From: Saccharopolyspora spinosa NRRL 18395
Lineage (GTDB): Bacteria > Actinomycetota > Actinomycetes > Mycobacteriales > Pseudonocardiaceae
Direction: 5' to 3'
NCBI RefSeq assembly: GCF_000194155.1
Contig: NZ_GL877878.1
Location: 2,244,189 to 2,308,188, forward strand
Length of the DNA: 64,000 nucleotides
Shown piece after piece: positions 18,352-27,182 of this stretch. The translations under genes were made by a program, and so were the position numbers. Below the pieces are notes generated by a model that saw nothing but the letters and a program-made list of their open reading frames with translations, did not search any database and had not been told where the DNA came from. Position 1 is the stretch's first letter. Each line of letters begins with the position of its first letter.

Positions 18352-18609
18352 CCGTCCTCCCGTCATCCCAGCTCAACCCCGTGGACGACCCCGCCTGCAG
18401 CTCGATAAACAGCGACCACGCGCACGGATTTCAATCAGCGGCCAGGGCGTCCAGAACGGCGAGGCGGCCACGCCCAAGAACCGTCCTCCCGTCATCCCAG
18501 CTCAACCCCGTGGACGACCCCGCCTGCAGCTCCATAAACAGCGACCACGCGCACAGATTTCAATCAGCGGCCAGGGCGTCCAGAACGGCGAGGCGGCCAC
18601 GCCCAGGAA
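18352..18609. repeat. Tandem duplication, two copies of 129 bp
   Basis: Two nearly identical units start CCGTCCTCCCGTCATCCCAG at 18352 and 18481, with only a handful of differences (for example CTCGATAAAC against CTCCATAAAC). The unit is directly upstream of the IS110 fragment on its coding strand. High identity between the copies points to a recent duplication in otherwise decayed DNA. I see no protein family in it. Confidence 0.85.
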
Positions 18610-18819
18610 GCCACCCAACGGCACGGAGTCATCGGCCACACCCCGCAGTCCTGGGTATCCGGGACATCCAACCCCGGACGACACCAACCTTATGAAGGGG
18701 TCATGGATGTGTGGCTGCTCAACGCGCAGCATATGTGCATATGAAGGCCGACCCGGGCGAAAAAGGACGTGACACTCGGGTGACCGGCCCGGTCACCCAC
18801 GGGGCCCCACCTGCTTGGC

Positions 18820-20025
18820 TTAGCCGCGCAGCTCGGCACGGGCCAGCGCGTTCTTGTGCACCTCGTCGGGCCCGTCGGCGAACCGGAGCGTGCGGATGCT
18901 GGCGTAGTCGCGCGCCAGCGGGAAGTCTTGCGACAGCCCGCCGGCACCGTGGGCTTGAATGGCCTTGTCGAGGATCCACTGCACGGTGGCGGGCGTGGCG
19001 ATCTTGATGGCCTGGATCTCGGTGTGAGCGCCCTTGTTGCCCACGGTGTCCATGAGCCAGGCGGTCTTGAGCACGAGGAGCCGCAGCTGCTCGATGCGGA
19101 CCCGGGACTCGGCGATCCAGTCGCGGATGACGCCCTGTTCGGCAAGCGGCTTGCCGAAGGCAACGCGGGTCTGCACCCGCTGGCACATCAGCTCGATGGC
19201 CTTCTCCGCGACGCCGATGGAGCGCATGCAGTGGTGGATGCGGCCCGGGCCGAGGCGAGCCTGCGCGATGGCGAAGCCCATCCCCTCCTCGCCGATCAGG
19301 TTCTGGACCGGGACCCGGACGTCGTGCAAGACGATCTCGGCGTGGCCGCCGTGGTCGTAGTCGTCGTACCCGTAGACCTTCATGCCGCGCCTGACCTCCA
19401 CGCCCGGGGTGTCGCGCGGCACGAGGATCATCGACTGCTGGCGATGGCGGTCGGCGTCTGGGTCGGTCTTGCCCATGACGATGAAGATCTGGGCGTTCGG
19501 GTTCATCGCGCCGGTGATCCACCACTTGTGGCCGTTGACGACGTACGTATCGCCGTCGCGCACGATCCGGGTGGCGATGTTGGTCGCGTCCGAGGAGGCG
19601 ACCTCGGGCTCGGTCATCGCGAACGCGCTGCGGATCCGGCCGTCGAGGAGCGGCTCGAGCCACAGGCTCCGCTGCTCGTCGGTGCCGAAGGTGTGCAGCA
19701 CCTCCATGTTGCCGGTGTCGGGAGCCGCGCAGTTGAGGACCGCCGGCGCGAGACGGCTCCGGCCACTGATCTCGGCGAGCGGGGCGTACTGGAGGTTGGT
19801 CAGTCCGGCTCCTTCCTCGCCCGGCAGGAAGAGGTTCCACAGCCCACGCTCGCGGGCCTCCGCGCGGAGCTCGTTGAGCACCGGCACCGTGTCCCACTCC
19901 CAGTGGTCGTCGCGAGCGTCTAGCTGGGCGTCGAACGTGGCCTCGGCTGGCTCGATGTGGGTGGACACGAGGTCGAGCATGCTGGCGCGCAACTCGTTGG
20001 TGCGGGCATCGAAAGCGAAGTCCAT
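18820..20025 (-). CDS. Acyl-CoA dehydrogenase, ACAD10/11-like
   Basis: A 401-aa FAD enzyme. Landmarks are the FAD/substrate segment SAFAMTEPEVASSDATNI, the KWWITGAMNPNAQIFIVMGKTDP strand, RVAFGKPLAEQGVIRDWIAE and a C-terminal LRFADGPDEVHKNALARAEL. The PDEVH variant and overall sequence are typical of ACAD10/ACAD11-type enzymes, whose genes are linked to APH-type kinases. In mammals and in the Pseudomonas levulinate pathway, such pairs process 4-hydroxyacyl-CoA through a phosphorylated intermediate. It is the last gene of the operon, 23 bases after the kinase gene. The specific substrate is inferred only. Confidence 0.88.
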   Translation of the reverse strand: MDFAFDARTNELRASMLDLVSTHIEPAEATFDAQLDARDDHWEWDTVPVLNELRAEARERGLWNLFLPGEEGAGLTNLQYAPLAEISGRSRLAPAVLNCAAPDTGNMEVLHTFGTDEQRSLWLEPLLDGRIRSAFAMTEPEVASSDATNIATRIVRDGDTYVVNGHKWWITGAMNPNAQIFIVMGKTDPDADRHRQQSMILVPRDTPGVEVRRGMKVYGYDDYDHGGHAEIVLHDVRVPVQNLIGEEGMGFAIAQARLGPGRIHHCMRSIGVAEKAIELMCQRVQTRVAFGKPLAEQGVIRDWIAESRVRIEQLRLLVLKTAWLMDTVGNKGAHTEIQAIKIATPATVQWILDKAIQAHGAGGLSQDFPLARDYASIRTLRFADGPDEVHKNALARAELRG

Positions 20026-20048
20026 CGTGTGCTCCTTCTGTGGAGTCT

Positions 20049-21104
20049 CTAGCTGAGGTCGAGGGCGTCGAGGCCAGTCGCGAGCAGGGGCTCGACGGCA
20101 TCGCCGATGCCCGCGAAGCCGTCGCCGACGGTCTGCCCGTGGAGGTATCGATAGTGGATGCCCTCGACGATGGCGGCGAGCTTGTACGCCGCCAGACCGA
20201 CGTAGAAGCCGATGTGGGACAGGTCCCGGTGGCTGGCCGCGTCGTACCGAGCGATGATCTCGTCCTCGCTCAGGTAGCCGGGCGCGATGGCGGAATTGGG
20301 CATGTCCGGCACCGTGCCGAAGCTGGCCATCCGCCCGTAGACGAGCATGAGGGCGAGGTCGGTCAGCGGGTCGCCGAGGGTGGCCATCTCCCAGTCGATC
20401 ACCGCACGGATGGTGTCGCCGGTCGCGTCGCTGTGCACCAGGGCGTTGTCGAGCCGGAAGTCGCCGTGGACGATCCCCGGGGACGAACCGACACGCTGGA
20501 CATCCTCGACCGTGGCGGCCAGCCGTAGCAGGAGCTCATCGGCCGCCGGCAGCGCACGGGTCCGGGAGGCGTCCATCTGCTTGCCCCATCGGCGTACCTG
20601 CCGGGCGAGGAAGCCGTCGGGCCGCCCGAACTCGGCCAGGCCGACGGTGGCGGACTGGACCTCGTGCAGCGCGGCCAGCACGTCCACGAGCTGCTCCGAG
20701 AGGGCGCGCACGCGCCCCGCTCCAAGGGGAGCCAGCTCACTGGCCCATCGATAGGGCGTGCCCTCCACTCGCTCCATCACGTAGAACGGCGCGCCGAGCA
20801 CGGCGTCGTCCGGGCAGATGGCGTAGGTGATCGGGACGGGCACCGGTGTGCCGCGAAGCGCCGTCATGACGGTGTACTCCCGGCCCATGTCGTGGGCCGT
20901 CGCCAGTACTTGGCCGAGTGGTGGGCGACGGATGATCCACGACGTGGTGCCGTCGGTCAGCTCGTAGGTCAGGTTCGACTTGCCGCCCGAGACGAGCCGG
21001 GCCGTGAGCTCCGCGTCGGCCGCGACACCGGGCACCTGCTCCCTGAACCACGGCGTCAGTGTGGTGAGGTCCAGCCCGGGCAGACCCGGCGAGGCCGCGC
21101 TCAT
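20049..21104 (-). CDS. APH-type phosphotransferase (4-hydroxyacyl-CoA kinase candidate)
   Basis: A 351-aa aminoglycoside-phosphotransferase-fold kinase. It has the nucleotide loop region (VSGGKSNLTYELTDG), the catalytic loop HGDFRLDN with Asp and Asn, and the Mg-binding VIDWEMATLGDPLTDLAL. Proteins of this subfamily (the APH part of ACAD11, LvaA of Pseudomonas) sit next to an acyl-CoA dehydrogenase and phosphorylate 4-hydroxyacyl-CoA, not antibiotics. Here the ACAD follows directly. ATG at 21104 overlaps the stop of the preceding HAD-containing ORF (ATGA). The frame extends 18 codons upstream without support. Confidence 0.85.
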   Translation of the reverse strand: MSAASPGLPGLDLTTLTPWFREQVPGVAADAELTARLVSGGKSNLTYELTDGTTSWIIRRPPLGQVLATAHDMGREYTVMTALRGTPVPVPITYAICPDDAVLGAPFYVMERVEGTPYRWASELAPLGAGRVRALSEQLVDVLAALHEVQSATVGLAEFGRPDGFLARQVRRWGKQMDASRTRALPAADELLLRLAATVEDVQRVGSSPGIVHGDFRLDNALVHSDATGDTIRAVIDWEMATLGDPLTDLALMLVYGRMASFGTVPDMPNSAIAPGYLSEDEIIARYDAASHRDLSHIGFYVGLAAYKLAAIVEGIHYRYLHGQTVGDGFAGIGDAVEPLLATGLDALDLS

Positions 21105-21586
21105 CGCCCGCTCCGGGCGCAGGCGCGGGCGGGGATGAGCTGCGTCGGGGCGGCCCACGTGTCCGCCTGGTCGGTGCGTTGGAAACCCTGCATTCCCACG
21201 GCGCGTGCTCCGTGGACGTTCGCCATGTCGTCGTCGACGAAGGCTGTGGCCGCCGGGGCGACGGCGACCCTGTGCAGGGCCAAGTCGTAGATCGAGGCGT
21301 CCGGCTTGCTCGGTCCCGCCTCTCCTGAGATCACTACGGCGTCGAAGGCATCGTCGAGCGGCAGGACGAGGAACCGTTCGTCGTCGGTGGTCTCCGAGGC
21401 GGCGACCTGCTCGGGCGTCGGCGGCCCGGCGTGCTCGAGGATGCCGAGCGCCTTGCCGGCGAGCTTCGCTACGTCGATCTCGGCTACGACGACGCGACAG
21501 CTCTCCGAGGCAAGCCTCGCGGCGATCGCACGGCTGATCCCCTGGGCAGCCCCTGTTCTGACCACGCCACTTCCCGGGGAGAGCAT
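21101..21586 (-). pseudogene. Chimeric SDR / HAD ORF (deletion fusion)
   Basis: A 161-codon frame that joins three pieces. The first about 35 residues are the nucleotide-binding start of a short-chain dehydrogenase (GVVRTGAAQGISRAIAARLA, CRVVVAEID). The next about 30 resemble the C-terminal tail of an SDR (ALGILEHAGPPTPEQVA, DERFLVLP). The rest is the C-terminal part of a HAD hydrolase (VVISGEAGPSKPDASIYDLAL with the motif III Lys, and FVDDDMANVHGARAVG with motif IV acids). The HAD nucleophile motif DxDxT is absent, so it cannot be catalytic. It starts TAATG on the stop of the upstream SDR and ends ATGA on the kinase, so coupling is kept. Confidence 0.65.
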
Positions 21587-22385
21587 TAGATCGACCCCGT
21601 GGCGATGGTGATTCCGCCGTCTACCGCCAGCAGCTGCCCGGTCACCCACCCAGCCTCGTCGGAGAGCAGGAATCGTCCGGCACGCCCAGCCGCCTGAGCG
21701 GATACGGCTCGGCGACCTCCTGCTCCTTGCCTTCATAGAGCAGCGTGGCGAACTTGGTCTTGACCAGGGCCGGGAGGACGGCGTTGATCCGGACCGACGG
21801 ACCGAGCTCGAGGGCGAGAGTCTGTGTGATGTAGTTGAGCATCGCCTTGGTCGCGCCGTAGAACGCGATCAACGACGAGGGTGCAAGGCTGGCGACCGAG
21901 GACACGTTGACGATCGCCCCGCCGTGCTCGGCCATCCACGCCTTGCGGATCTGCTGAGTCCATGCGATCCCGGCAAGGCAGTTGACCTCGACGGTCTTCC
22001 GTGCGGCAGCCAGGTCCAACTCGAGTAGGCCGCCTGCCATCGGGTTGATCCCGGCGTTATTGACCAGGAGGTCGGCCCCTCCGAACGTCTCGATGGCGGC
22101 CGCAATGACCTCGGACTGATGGTTCGGGTCGTCGGCGTGACCCGCAACGCCGATGGCCACCGACGGTCCACCGAGCTCGGCGACCGCGTCGTTCAGCCCC
22201 GCGACATTCCGGCCCGTGATGACCACCCTGGCGCCGTCCGCGACCAGTTGCTTGGCGATCCCCAGGCCGATGCCCCGGCTGGCACCGGTAATGATCGCCG
22301 TACGTCCGTCAAACCTTGACGCAGCAGACGGAGTCGCGACGGGGACCTCGAGGTCGGGACCACGGTTGGATGCTGGCTTTGACAC
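21586..22385 (-). pseudogene. Short-chain dehydrogenase/reductase, frameshifted near C-terminus
   Basis: A classical SDR. TGASRGIGLGIAKQL is the nucleotide-binding glycine motif, NNAG is present, the catalytic Ser is in VNVSSVAS and the YxxxK is YGATKAML. After PLRRLGVPDD the expected segment before FLLSDE is missing and the frame changes: the original ending (FLLSDEAGWVTGQLLAVDGG, then TIATGSI) is found one frame over and ends at 21586. A small deletion has thus removed about seven codons and shifted the frame; the in-frame product stops at 21642. GTG at 22385 is chosen because GGAG precedes it. It opens the SDR-HAD-APH-ACAD operon. Confidence 0.7.
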
Positions 22386-22514
22386 CTTTTGTACTCCGAT
22401 CTTGCCGCGGAACGTTGCAGAGGCAGGTCGATGCGGTCGTGACGCGGACCCTAGCCAGCCGGGGGCAGGATCCGCAATAATGGAAGGCCATACTGATATA
22501 TGTAGCGAGGGACC
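22386..22514. promoter_or_regulatory. Divergent promoter region, SDR operon / aldehyde dehydrogenase
   Basis: A 129-base gap between two divergent operons. It contains an AT-rich stretch (CATACTGATATATGTAG, about 22490-22506) unusual for this DNA, a reasonable place for a -10 element or for binding of the IclR regulator encoded two genes away. GAGGG precedes the ATG at 22515. Confidence 0.4.
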
Positions 22515-23981
22515 ATGATCCGTAGCGAATTGCTCGACCGGCCGGCCTTCTACATCGACGGCGAGTGGCCGATTGCCAGCGGCCGTCCCCGGCACACCCA
22601 GTTCGAAGCGGCCACCGAGGAGGTACTCGGAGTAGTGGCGGTCGGCGGGGAGAGCGACATCGACCGGGCCGTGGCATCCGCGCGGGCGGCACTCGACAGC
22701 GGACCCTGGGGCCGGACCAGCCCCGAGGAACGGGCAGAGCACCTACGTCGGTTCGCCGATGCGCTGGAGCGCCGAGGCGCCGAAACAGCCGAGCTGGTCA
22801 GCCGCGAGAACGGCACATTGAAGGATCTCTCCCTGGCGTCGAACGTCATCGGGAGCACGGCGCTGCTGCGTACCTTGGCCGACCTCATCACGTCTCGCGA
22901 GTTCGAGAGCGTGCGGCAAAGCCGCGCAGGCGAGACGATCGTCCGTCAGGGTCCGGTCGGCGTCGTCGGGGCGATCTCCACCTGGAACTATCCGCAGCTC
23001 GCGGCGATCTCGAAGGTCGCGCCCGCCCTTGCCGCAGGGTGCACGGTGGTCCTCAAGCCGCCGCTCGAGACGGCGCTGGACGCCTACATCCTCGCCGACG
23101 CCGCCGAGGAGGCCGGGCTGCCGGCCGGCGTGCTGAACATCGTGGTCGGTGATGTCGAGGCGGGCCGTGCCCTCGTGGCGCACCCAGGCGTCGACAAGAT
23201 CGCGTTCACCGGTTCGACCGCGACCGGGCAGGCCATCGGCGAGGTCGCTGGTCGCCTGTTCAAGAGGATGACACTCGAGCTCGGCGGCAAGTCGGCGGCC
23301 ATTGTCCTCCCGGACGCCGACGTCGATGCGTTGCTCCGGACTCTCGACACCGCGATGTTCAAGAACGGTGGCCAGACCTGCTCCACGCACTCGCGGGTGC
23401 TCGTCCATCGGTCCCGGCGCGAGGAGGTGGTCGACGCGCTGGTCGACAGCGCCAAGAGCTTCGTCATCGGCGATCCGCTGGCTGACGGTGTGACGCTCGG
23501 CCCGATGGCAACCGAGCGTCATCGTGATCGCGTGCAGGGCTACATCCGCCTCGGCGAGTCGGAGGGTGCCCGTCTCGTGTGCGGTGGCGCCGGTAGGCCG
23601 GAGGGCATCACGCGGGGATGGTTCGTCGAGCCGACAGTGTTCACCGACGTCTCGAACGAGAGTCGGCTCGCGCAGGAGGAGGTGTTCGGGCCGGTCATCG
23701 GAGTCATCGCCTACGACACCGAGGAGGAGGCCATCGCTCTGGCCAATGCCAGCCCCTTCGGTCTCGCTGGTATGGTCTTCACACGGGACGAAGCGCATGG
23801 CCTGGAGATCGCCGGACGCATCCGGGCGGGGGCATTCGGCGTAAATTACTTTTCACTGGACGCTGGCGCCCCGTTCGGCGGGGTCAAGAGCAGTGGGATT
23901 GGCCGCGAGTTGGGACCGGAAGGACTGGATGCCTACCTGGAGTACAAGTCCATCTACGTCCGTCCAAAGAACGCTGGATGA
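22515..23981 (+). CDS. NAD(P)-dependent aldehyde dehydrogenase
   Basis: A 488-aa ALDH superfamily enzyme that oxidises an aldehyde to the acid. The Rossmann part has GPVGVVGAISTWNYPQ and FTGSTATGQAI. The catalytic Glu255 lies in LELGGKS and the nucleophile Cys289 in NGGQTCS. The C-terminus has the EEVFGPV and PFGGVKSSGIGRELGPEGL signatures. ATG is backed by GAGGG. It overlaps nothing but ends five bases before the IclR start, so the two are co-transcribed. In this island it could oxidise an aldehyde made by an SDR from a hydroxylated intermediate. Confidence 0.93.
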   Translation: MIRSELLDRPAFYIDGEWPIASGRPRHTQFEAATEEVLGVVAVGGESDIDRAVASARAALDSGPWGRTSPEERAEHLRRFADALERRGAETAELVSRENGTLKDLSLASNVIGSTALLRTLADLITSREFESVRQSRAGETIVRQGPVGVVGAISTWNYPQLAAISKVAPALAAGCTVVLKPPLETALDAYILADAAEEAGLPAGVLNIVVGDVEAGRALVAHPGVDKIAFTGSTATGQAIGEVAGRLFKRMTLELGGKSAAIVLPDADVDALLRTLDTAMFKNGGQTCSTHSRVLVHRSRREEVVDALVDSAKSFVIGDPLADGVTLGPMATERHRDRVQGYIRLGESEGARLVCGGAGRPEGITRGWFVEPTVFTDVSNESRLAQEEVFGPVIGVIAYDTEEEAIALANASPFGLAGMVFTRDEAHGLEIAGRIRAGAFGVNYFSLDAGAPFGGVKSSGIGRELGPEGLDAYLEYKSIYVRPKNAG

Positions 23982-23985
23982 CCGG

Positions 23986-24762
23986 GTGGCTGCGGAAGCC
24001 GAGAGCGACGTCGCCCGAGGAGCGCAGGGCCCGCCGCTCAAACACCGGATGATCGCTCGGGTGGCCGAGATCCTCGAACTCGCGGCACGCGAGAGGGAAG
24101 GTGTCAGCCTCACTGAGTTCGCCCAGCGGCTGTCCGCGCCGGTCAGCTCCGTGCAGAGCCTGGTGAACGGACTAGTGGAGACGGGCTACCTGACTAAGTC
24201 GGGCCGCAAGTACGTCCTCGGCCCGGCCCCCTACGTGCTGCACCTCATCGCCCAGCGGGAGCCGATTCGCGTCGTCAGGCACAGCGACCTCGAAGCGTTG
24301 CACGAGGCGACCGGACTCACCGCCTACCTGGGGATCAACCTAGCCGGTAGGGCGATCTACCTCGACCATGTCACCGGAGACCCGGCGTTCGCCTACCTGG
24401 CCGAGACGCACGCGCCGCGGCCGCTGCTGCGGACTGCCGTGGGCCGGATCCTGCTGGCCAATTTGGACAAGCGTCTCCTGTTCGAGATCCTTCGCAATGT
24501 GGACGAGCAGGACCAGCCGTTGGTCGAGCCCTTCCTCCAGGAGATCCCGGCGATCCTGGAGGCCGACTACGCGGCCACCCAGGGCCTGGTGGCGAGCGAC
24601 CATTGGGCGGTCGCCGCGCCGGTTCGTGAGAACGGGAAGACCGTTGCCGCGGTAGCGCTGACCGGAACCCCGGAGGAGATGAAGGACGACCTCGACCGCC
24701 TCGGCGTCCTGCTCCGCGAGCGGGCGCAGCTGTGGGAGAACCGGGTTCCCGACTCCTACTGA
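23986..24762 (+). CDS. IclR-family transcriptional regulator
   Basis: A 258-aa repressor/activator. The N-terminal winged HTH (about 20-80) reads ARVAEILELAAREREGVSLTEFAQRLSAPVSSVQSLVNGLVETGYL. The C-terminal effector domain has TAYLGINLAGRAIYLDHV, RPLLRTAVGRILLAN and VAAPVRENGKTVAAVALTG. IclR proteins control degradative operons for aromatic and aliphatic acids. GTG at 23986 is chosen, just after the ALDH stop; the open frame further upstream lies within the ALDH gene. It probably controls the divergent operons around 22.4 kb. Confidence 0.88.
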   Translation: MAAEAESDVARGAQGPPLKHRMIARVAEILELAAREREGVSLTEFAQRLSAPVSSVQSLVNGLVETGYLTKSGRKYVLGPAPYVLHLIAQREPIRVVRHSDLEALHEATGLTAYLGINLAGRAIYLDHVTGDPAFAYLAETHAPRPLLRTAVGRILLANLDKRLLFEILRNVDEQDQPLVEPFLQEIPAILEADYAATQGLVASDHWAVAAPVRENGKTVAAVALTGTPEEMKDDLDRLGVLLRERAQLWENRVPDSY

Positions 24763-24856
24763 TTCCGGCTGCCTCCGGTTGAGCGCCGTCTTGTTTAGGA
24801 TTTGCCGAGAAATAAGTTGATCTCTTGCGCGCTGGTGTCGATCACATTGTGGTATG

Positions 24857-25310
24857 GCCGTTGCGGTGGAGATCGAGCAGTCGGTGGCGGCGAGGTTCTC
24901 GGCTTGTTGCCGCATCTGGACGAGCGGACGCCGCGGTTGTACCTGGGATCGGAGGCGCGGTCGCTGGGGCATAGCGGGATCGCGGCGGTGGCCAGGGCGG
25001 CGGGGATGAGCCGGCAGACGGTGGCGGCCGGGATGGACGAGGTGGATCCGGTGCGGCACCGGTGACGCGGATACGCCGGCCGGGGGCAGTGCGCAAAACG
25101 GCTGGCCGACGTAAATCCGGGCCTGCTGTCGGCGTTGTTGGCGTTGGTCGAGCCGGACGTGCGCGGTGATCCGGAATCGCCGTTGCGGCAGACCCCAAGC
25201 CGACCCGCAAACTGGCTGAGGAGCTGACCCGGGCCGGGCATCGGATCTCGGCGGACACTGTGGCCGACCTATTGCGAGCGAAATTGGGCGTGGCCCGCCA
25301 CGCCCAACGG
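24857..25310 (+). pseudogene. ISAzo13-like transposase remnant
   Basis: Plus-strand pieces in changing frames resemble the first part of ISAzo13-type transposases: GLLPHLDERTPRLYLGSEARSLGHSG with IAAVARAAGMSRQTVAAGMDE, then LADVNPGLLSALLALVEPDVRGDPESPL, then KLAEELTRAGHRISADTVADLLRA. At least two frameshifts and the loss of the catalytic half show it is dead. Confidence 0.6.
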
Positions 25311-25364
25311 AAAGCAGCGCTGCACCATCGCCGCTGCGGTGCCCGCCGCGCACCGCAGCGGGCA

Positions 25365-25623
25365 CCGGCCGCAAAGCGATCCTCGATCTGACCGGCCGAG
25401 CCGCGATCACCGTGCTCTACCAGCGCTTCTCCGTGCCACCACGAACCCTGGCGGACCTGTTCGGTGTCACCCAGCAAGGCGCCCACAACATCATCCGTCT
25501 CACCGCCCCCTGCCGGCCGTGATCGGTCACACGCGACAACTCGCCGGGATCCGCCTCAAAACCCCAACCGAGTTCATCCAGCACGCGACCGACGTCGGTG
25601 TTCTCAAGCCAGAACCAGGCTGA
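25365..25623 (+). pseudogene. Second transposase fragment (HTH part)
   Basis: The reading GRKAILDLTGRAAITVLYQRF, followed by ADLFGVTQQGAHNIIR and then a stop, resembles the HTH region found in transposase-associated proteins. A further frame gives IGHTRQLAGIRLKTPTEFIQHA. The pieces belong together but are broken by a frameshift. They lie directly before the aminotransferase operon. Confidence 0.45.
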
Positions 25624-25806
25624 CCAGGCGTGTTATTTGATCGGCAAGTCCTTACCGTACAACCATTCGGCACATAGTTGCGCCAATGACATGAATCGCG
25701 CAATAACGATGCGTCCGAGGGCTCCGTGGCGCACATTTCGCAATCATTCGCCTGGCCGATTGGCCTAACGTAACTCGAAACTTCGTGGAACTGCGAGAGG
25801 TGAGAC

Positions 25807-27153
25807 ATGACCACCACTGCGAGCCGGCGCCGGGCCGAGGGTTCACAGCTGACGACGGAGCAGTTCTGGGACACCGCTCGGCGTCACCTGATCCGTTACA
25901 ACCGCGCGGGTTTCGTCCCGGCGATCATCGAACGTGCCAACGGCGCGCACCTCTACGACGAGACCGGGCGGAGCATCATCGACTTCACGTCGGGACAGAT
26001 GAGCTCGCTGCTGGGCCACTCGCACCCGGCCATCGTGGAGGCCGTTAGTGAGTCGATCGCCACGTTGGACCATTTGTTCAGCGGCATGCTCAGCCAGCCG
26101 GTCGTCGGCCTGGCCGCAGCCCTCGCGCGCACGCTCCCTGCGCCGCTGACCAGGACCATGATCCTCAGCACCGGCGGCGAGTCGAACGAGGCCGCCATCA
26201 AGATGGCCAAGCTCTACACCGGCAAGCACGAGATCGTCGCGTTCGATCAGTCGTACCACGGCTCCACGCACGCGTCCGGAGCGGCGACCTACTGCCTCTC
26301 GCGATCCGGCTACGGCCCGGTCGCCCCCGGGAACCTGATCATTCCGACACCGAACTCCTACCGGTCGGCGTTCCGCAAGGACGGCGAGCACGACTGGCAG
26401 GCCGAGCTCGACTTCGGTTTCGCGATGGTCGACCGGCAGTCGGTCGGGAGCCTGGCGGCCTTCATCGCCGAACCCATCCTCAGCACCGGAGGGATCATCG
26501 AGCCACCGGACGGGTATTTCGCAGCGCTGAGGAAGAAGTGCGACGAGCGCGGCATGCTCCTGATCATCGACGAGGCGCAGACTGGACTCTGCCGCACCGG
26601 TGACTGGTACGCGTTCCAGCGCGACGGCATCGTCCCGGACATCCTCACGTTGTCGAAGACCCTGGGCGCCGGCCTCCCGGTGTCGGCGGTGGTCACCAAC
26701 GACGAGGTCGAGGCCACCTGCAGCGACCGCCACTTCATGTTCACGACCACGCACGTGTCCGATCCATTGGCCGCGGCCGTCGGCCTGACCGTGGTCCGCA
26801 CGCTCGAGGAGGGACAGTTCGATGTGACCGCACGCCGCCTCGGGGAGCAGCTGCGCCGGGGGCTGCTGGACCTGCAGGCTCGTCACGACCGCATCGGCGA
26901 CGTCCGCGGCCGCGGTCTGCTGCAGGGCATCGAGCTCGTCATGGACCGCGAGACGAAGGAACCGGCCGACGACTACGGGACCCAGGTCACAGCCGCCTGC
27001 TTCGAGCTCGGCCTGCACCTCAACATCGCCCAGCTCCCCGGTGTCAACAGCATCCTGCGGTTGGCTCCTCCGCTGACGATCACCGAGGAGGACCTGGACG
27101 CCGGACTGGCCATCCTCGACCAAGCGCTGACGATCGCCTTGGACCGCGGGTAA
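25807..27153 (+). CDS. Dialkylglycine decarboxylase-like class III aminotransferase
   Basis: A 448-aa PLP enzyme very close to 2,2-dialkylglycine decarboxylase. The DFTSGQM segment carries Gln64, equivalent to the decarboxylase-specific Gln52. [28 protein letters not shown] and the PLP lysine Lys284 in TLSKTLGAG are present, and Arg418 in LRLAPPL binds the carboxylate. Two pocket positions differ from the Burkholderia enzyme as I recall it: Trp138 is Tyr150 and Met141 is Ser153, so the substrate may differ. The family decarboxylates alpha,alpha-dialkyl amino acids (such as 2-aminoisobutyrate) to ketone plus CO2 and transaminates pyruvate. It is first of a tight operon with thiolase and FadB. 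Confidence 0.87.
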   Translation: MTTTASRRRAEGSQLTTEQFWDTARRHLIRYNRAGFVPAIIERANGAHLYDETGRSIIDFTSGQMSSLLGHSHPAIVEAVSESIATLDHLFSGMLSQPVVGLAAALARTLPAPLTRTMILSTGGESNEAAIKMAKLYTGKHEIVAFDQSYHGSTHASGAATYCLSRSGYGPVAPGNLIIPTPNSYRSAFRKDGEHDWQAELDFGFAMVDRQSVGSLAAFIAEPILSTGGIIEPPDGYFAALRKKCDERGMLLIIDEAQTGLCRTGDWYAFQRDGIVPDILTLSKTLGAGLPVSAVVTNDEVEATCSDRHFMFTTTHVSDPLAAAVGLTVVRTLEEGQFDVTARRLGEQLRRGLLDLQARHDRIGDVRGRGLLQGIELVMDRETKEPADDYGTQVTAACFELGLHLNIAQLPGVNSILRLAPPLTITEEDLDAGLAILDQALTIALDRG

Positions 27154-27182
27154 CGGGAAGGCGCCGGAAGGAAGAGCACGCT

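Noticed and set aside
20049-21104. Aminoglycoside resistance gene
   Set aside because: The APH fold alone does not imply resistance; linkage to an acyl-CoA dehydrogenase and HAD remnant places it with the ACAD10/11-type metabolic kinases.
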